From Methanobacteriota archaeon (lineage in GTDB: Archaea > Thermoplasmatota > Thermoplasmata > RBG-16-68-12): a stretch of 7,976 nt of DNA. Shown here piece after piece: positions 6,714 to 7,976 of the stretch. The position numbers and the translations under genes were made by a program. The notes under the pieces are model-generated. The model saw nothing but the letters and a program-made list of their open reading frames with translations, was not told the origin of the DNA and did not search any database. Positions within the stretch are counted from its first letter, which is position 1. Every line of letters starts with the position of its first letter. The stretch is taken from contig VBMC01000071.1 of the NCBI GenBank assembly GCA_005879015.1, forward strand, positions 1 to 7,976, given 5' to 3'.

Positions 6714-7139
6714 TCAACCCGCGGGTCGAGGTTTCTCGAAGGGCAGCACGATTCCATTCGGGTCCTGTTCCCGGATGCGGCGCGTCATTCGCGTGACCTC
6801 CGATTCGGGATAGATTTCGTCATATGCCTCAGGTGGCACCTTCCGAACTTTGGCGTCCGGGGCGACGATCACCAGGACAATCTCGGGAGAGTGCTGATCG
6901 AGGAATCCGGTCAGCCGTTCGATCGCGGGTCGGGATATGACGGCCATAGGTTCGACGAGGAACAGGATGGGTCCGCGACGGGCGACGATCGCGGGAGAGT
7001 ACTTCGCCGCGGCGCCGGCCGCGTTCCGAACGCGGAACCGGAGGGACCGGTGTTCGTGCGGGAGTCCCTGTCGAACCATCTCGGCGCACACCGTCGCCTC
7101 GAGCTTGGTCCGGAACTCATGCTTCGCGCGCTCGGTCAC
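6714..7139 (-). CDS. Unrecognised 141-residue protein translationally coupled to icd
   Basis: I cannot assign a family with confidence. The protein is soluble, rich in charged residues, with an early helix (KLEATVCAEMVRQG, residues 12-25), a beta hairpin (RSLRFRVRN, then KYSPAIVARRGPILFLVEPM at 46-65), a helix (ISRPAIERLTGFLDQ) and a strong beta strand (EIVLVIVAPD, 86-95). That order resembles the core of PD-(D/E)XK nuclease-fold proteins. The usual catalytic D and E-x-K are not in place: the residues there read SPAIV and LVEPM, so any such relative would be inactive or highly divergent. The GTG start overlaps the icd TGA stop as GTGA, so translation is probably coupled to icd. The Fe-S oxidoreductase gene follows 24 bases after its stop, suggesting a three-gene transcript. 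Confidence 0.7.
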   Translation of the reverse strand: MTERAKHEFRTKLEATVCAEMVRQGLPHEHRSLRFRVRNAAGAAAKYSPAIVARRGPILFLVEPMAVISRPAIERLTGFLDQHSPEIVLVIVAPDAKVRKVPPEAYDEIYPESEVTRMTRRIREQDPNGIVLPFEKPRPAG

Positions 7140-7976
7140 CGCGGAGCCCCATGGATCGCCTCGACGACCGCCTGGGCGAAGACGGACGTGCTGACCTCCT
7201 TCGACCCGGGCATCTGCCGCGCCAGGTCATACGTGACGACCTTCGATGCGACGACCTTGCGGACGGCATCGCGCAATCGGACGGCCGCGTCCTGCCATCC
7301 GAGGTACTCGAGCATCATCACGCCCGCGAGCATCTCCGCGGTCGGGTTCACCTTGTCCATGCCCGCGTACTTCGGCGCGCTCCCGTGGACGGGCTCGAAC
7401 ACCGCGTGGGCGTCGCCCATGTTTCCGCCCGCCGCGACGCCGAGTCCGCCGATCTGGGCCGCGGCGGCGTCGCTCAGGTAGTCTCCGTTCAGGTTCGTCG
7501 TGGCGAGGACGTCGTATTCCTCCGGCCGCAGGAGGAGCTGCTGGAACATGTTGTCCGCGATCACGTCCTTGATTAGAATCGTATCGGCGGGGACCTTGCC
7601 GTCGTACTTGCGGACCGCGTCCTCCCACGGGATCGTCCGATCTCCGAATTCATCCTGGGCAACCTCGTATCCCCACGCGCGGAACGCTCCCTCCGTGTAC
7701 TTCATGACGTTCCCCTTGTGAACGAGGGTCACGGACCTGCGTCGATTCCGAATGGCGTAGCGGATTGCCTTTCGAACCAGGCGCTTCGAACCTGTCTCGC
7801 TGATTGGCTTCACGCCGATTCCGCTGTCCGGCCGCACCTGCGTGCGGAACTCCTTCTCCAGGATCTCGATCATGCGGATCGCCTCGGGAGATCCTTCTTC
7901 CCCTTCGATGCCCGCGTAGACGTCCTCCGTGCCCTCGCGGAAGATGACCCCGTCGAGGCGCTCCGGATGGGTCACG
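7136..7976 (-). CDS. icd: Isocitrate dehydrogenase, NADP type, N-terminal part outside the window
   Basis: About 280 C-terminal residues are present, starting at a point equivalent to residue 141 of the 416-residue E. coli enzyme. It oxidises and decarboxylates isocitrate to 2-oxoglutarate in the TCA cycle. Counting from the first complete codon, the visible active site is intact: R13 and Y20 in FREGTEDVYAGIE (E. coli R153, Y160), K87 in LVHKGN (K230), D141 in VIADN (D283), and D165 and D169 in NLNGDYLSDA (D307, D311). The coenzyme pocket has K202-Y203, V209, Y249 and R253, the set that binds the 2'-phosphate of NADP in E. coli (K344, Y345, V351, Y391, R395), so NADP is expected. The substrate-binding serine (S113) lies beyond the edge. 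An in-frame GTG at the very edge is not the true start. The gene leads into the 141-residue gene with a 4-base overlap. Confidence 0.95.
   Translation of the reverse strand, partial: VTHPERLDGVIFREGTEDVYAGIEGEEGSPEAIRMIEILEKEFRTQVRPDSGIGVKPISETGSKRLVRKAIRYAIRNRRRSVTLVHKGNVMKYTEGAFRAWGYEVAQDEFGDRTIPWEDAVRKYDGKVPADTILIKDVIADNMFQQLLLRPEEYDVLATTNLNGDYLSDAAAAQIGGLGVAAGGNMGDAHAVFEPVHGSAPKYAGMDKVNPTAEMLAGVMMLEYLGWQDAAVRLRDAVRKVVASKVVTYDLARQMPGSKEVSTSVFAQAVVEAIHGAPR

Noticed and set aside
4464..7481. A 1005-codon open frame on the plus strand, antisense to DoxX, the Fe-S oxidoreductase, the unknown gene and icd
   Set aside because: Its translation is rich in R, D, H, E and V, has no domain character, and crosses four genes on the other strand, three of which have clear family motifs. 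It is a by-product of GC-rich codon use.

Overview
This window looks like the chromosome of a GC-rich archaeon. Three things point that way. Several genes lack a Shine-Dalgarno sequence but have a TATA-like AT-rich block about 24-31 bases upstream, which fits leaderless transcription. Neighbouring genes are tightly packed. The gene mix (EtfAB, a membrane Fe-S ETF oxidoreductase, an arrestin-fold protein, a membrane zinc-ribbon protein) suits an aerobic or facultative heterotroph. A Thermoplasmatota-type lineage is my best guess, by inference only; no rRNA or other phylogenetic marker is present.

Layout. At the left edge, on the minus strand, is a class I SAM-dependent methyltransferase that runs off the window. 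Divergent from it, on the plus strand, are etfB and etfA (881-2651), then a small two-helix membrane protein with a C-terminal zinc ribbon (2701-3123), an arrestin-fold protein (3149-3973) and a pterin-4a-carbinolamine dehydratase (4080-4364). The dehydratase meets a convergent DoxX-family membrane protein (4361-4759, minus), and the two stop codons share one CTAG. Further right, all on the minus strand and so transcribed leftward, are an NADP-type isocitrate dehydrogenase (truncated by the right edge), an unrecognised 141-residue protein whose start overlaps the icd stop, and a 620-residue membrane Fe-S oxidoreductase of the EtfD / HdrD-like type (4827-6689).

How the genes fit together. EtfAB collects electrons from flavin dehydrogenases such as acyl-CoA dehydrogenases. 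The EtfD-type protein is the expected membrane partner, passing those electrons through Fe-S clusters and probably haem b to the quinone pool. Isocitrate dehydrogenase supplies the TCA-cycle step that consumes acetyl-CoA from such oxidation. The window therefore holds most of an ETF-to-quinone branch of central carbon oxidation, plus unrelated small genes.

The most unusual signal is in the EtfD-type protein. The first of its two CCG (cysteine-rich) domains has lost its C-terminal CPxC segment and, by my recollection of the family, roughly 40 residues with it. The frame stays open and every other cluster ligand is intact. The zinc-ribbon/arrestin gene pair and the unknown protein coupled to icd are also worth a look. 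There are no RNA genes, mobile elements, CRISPR arrays or gene-free stretches over 300 bases that I can support.
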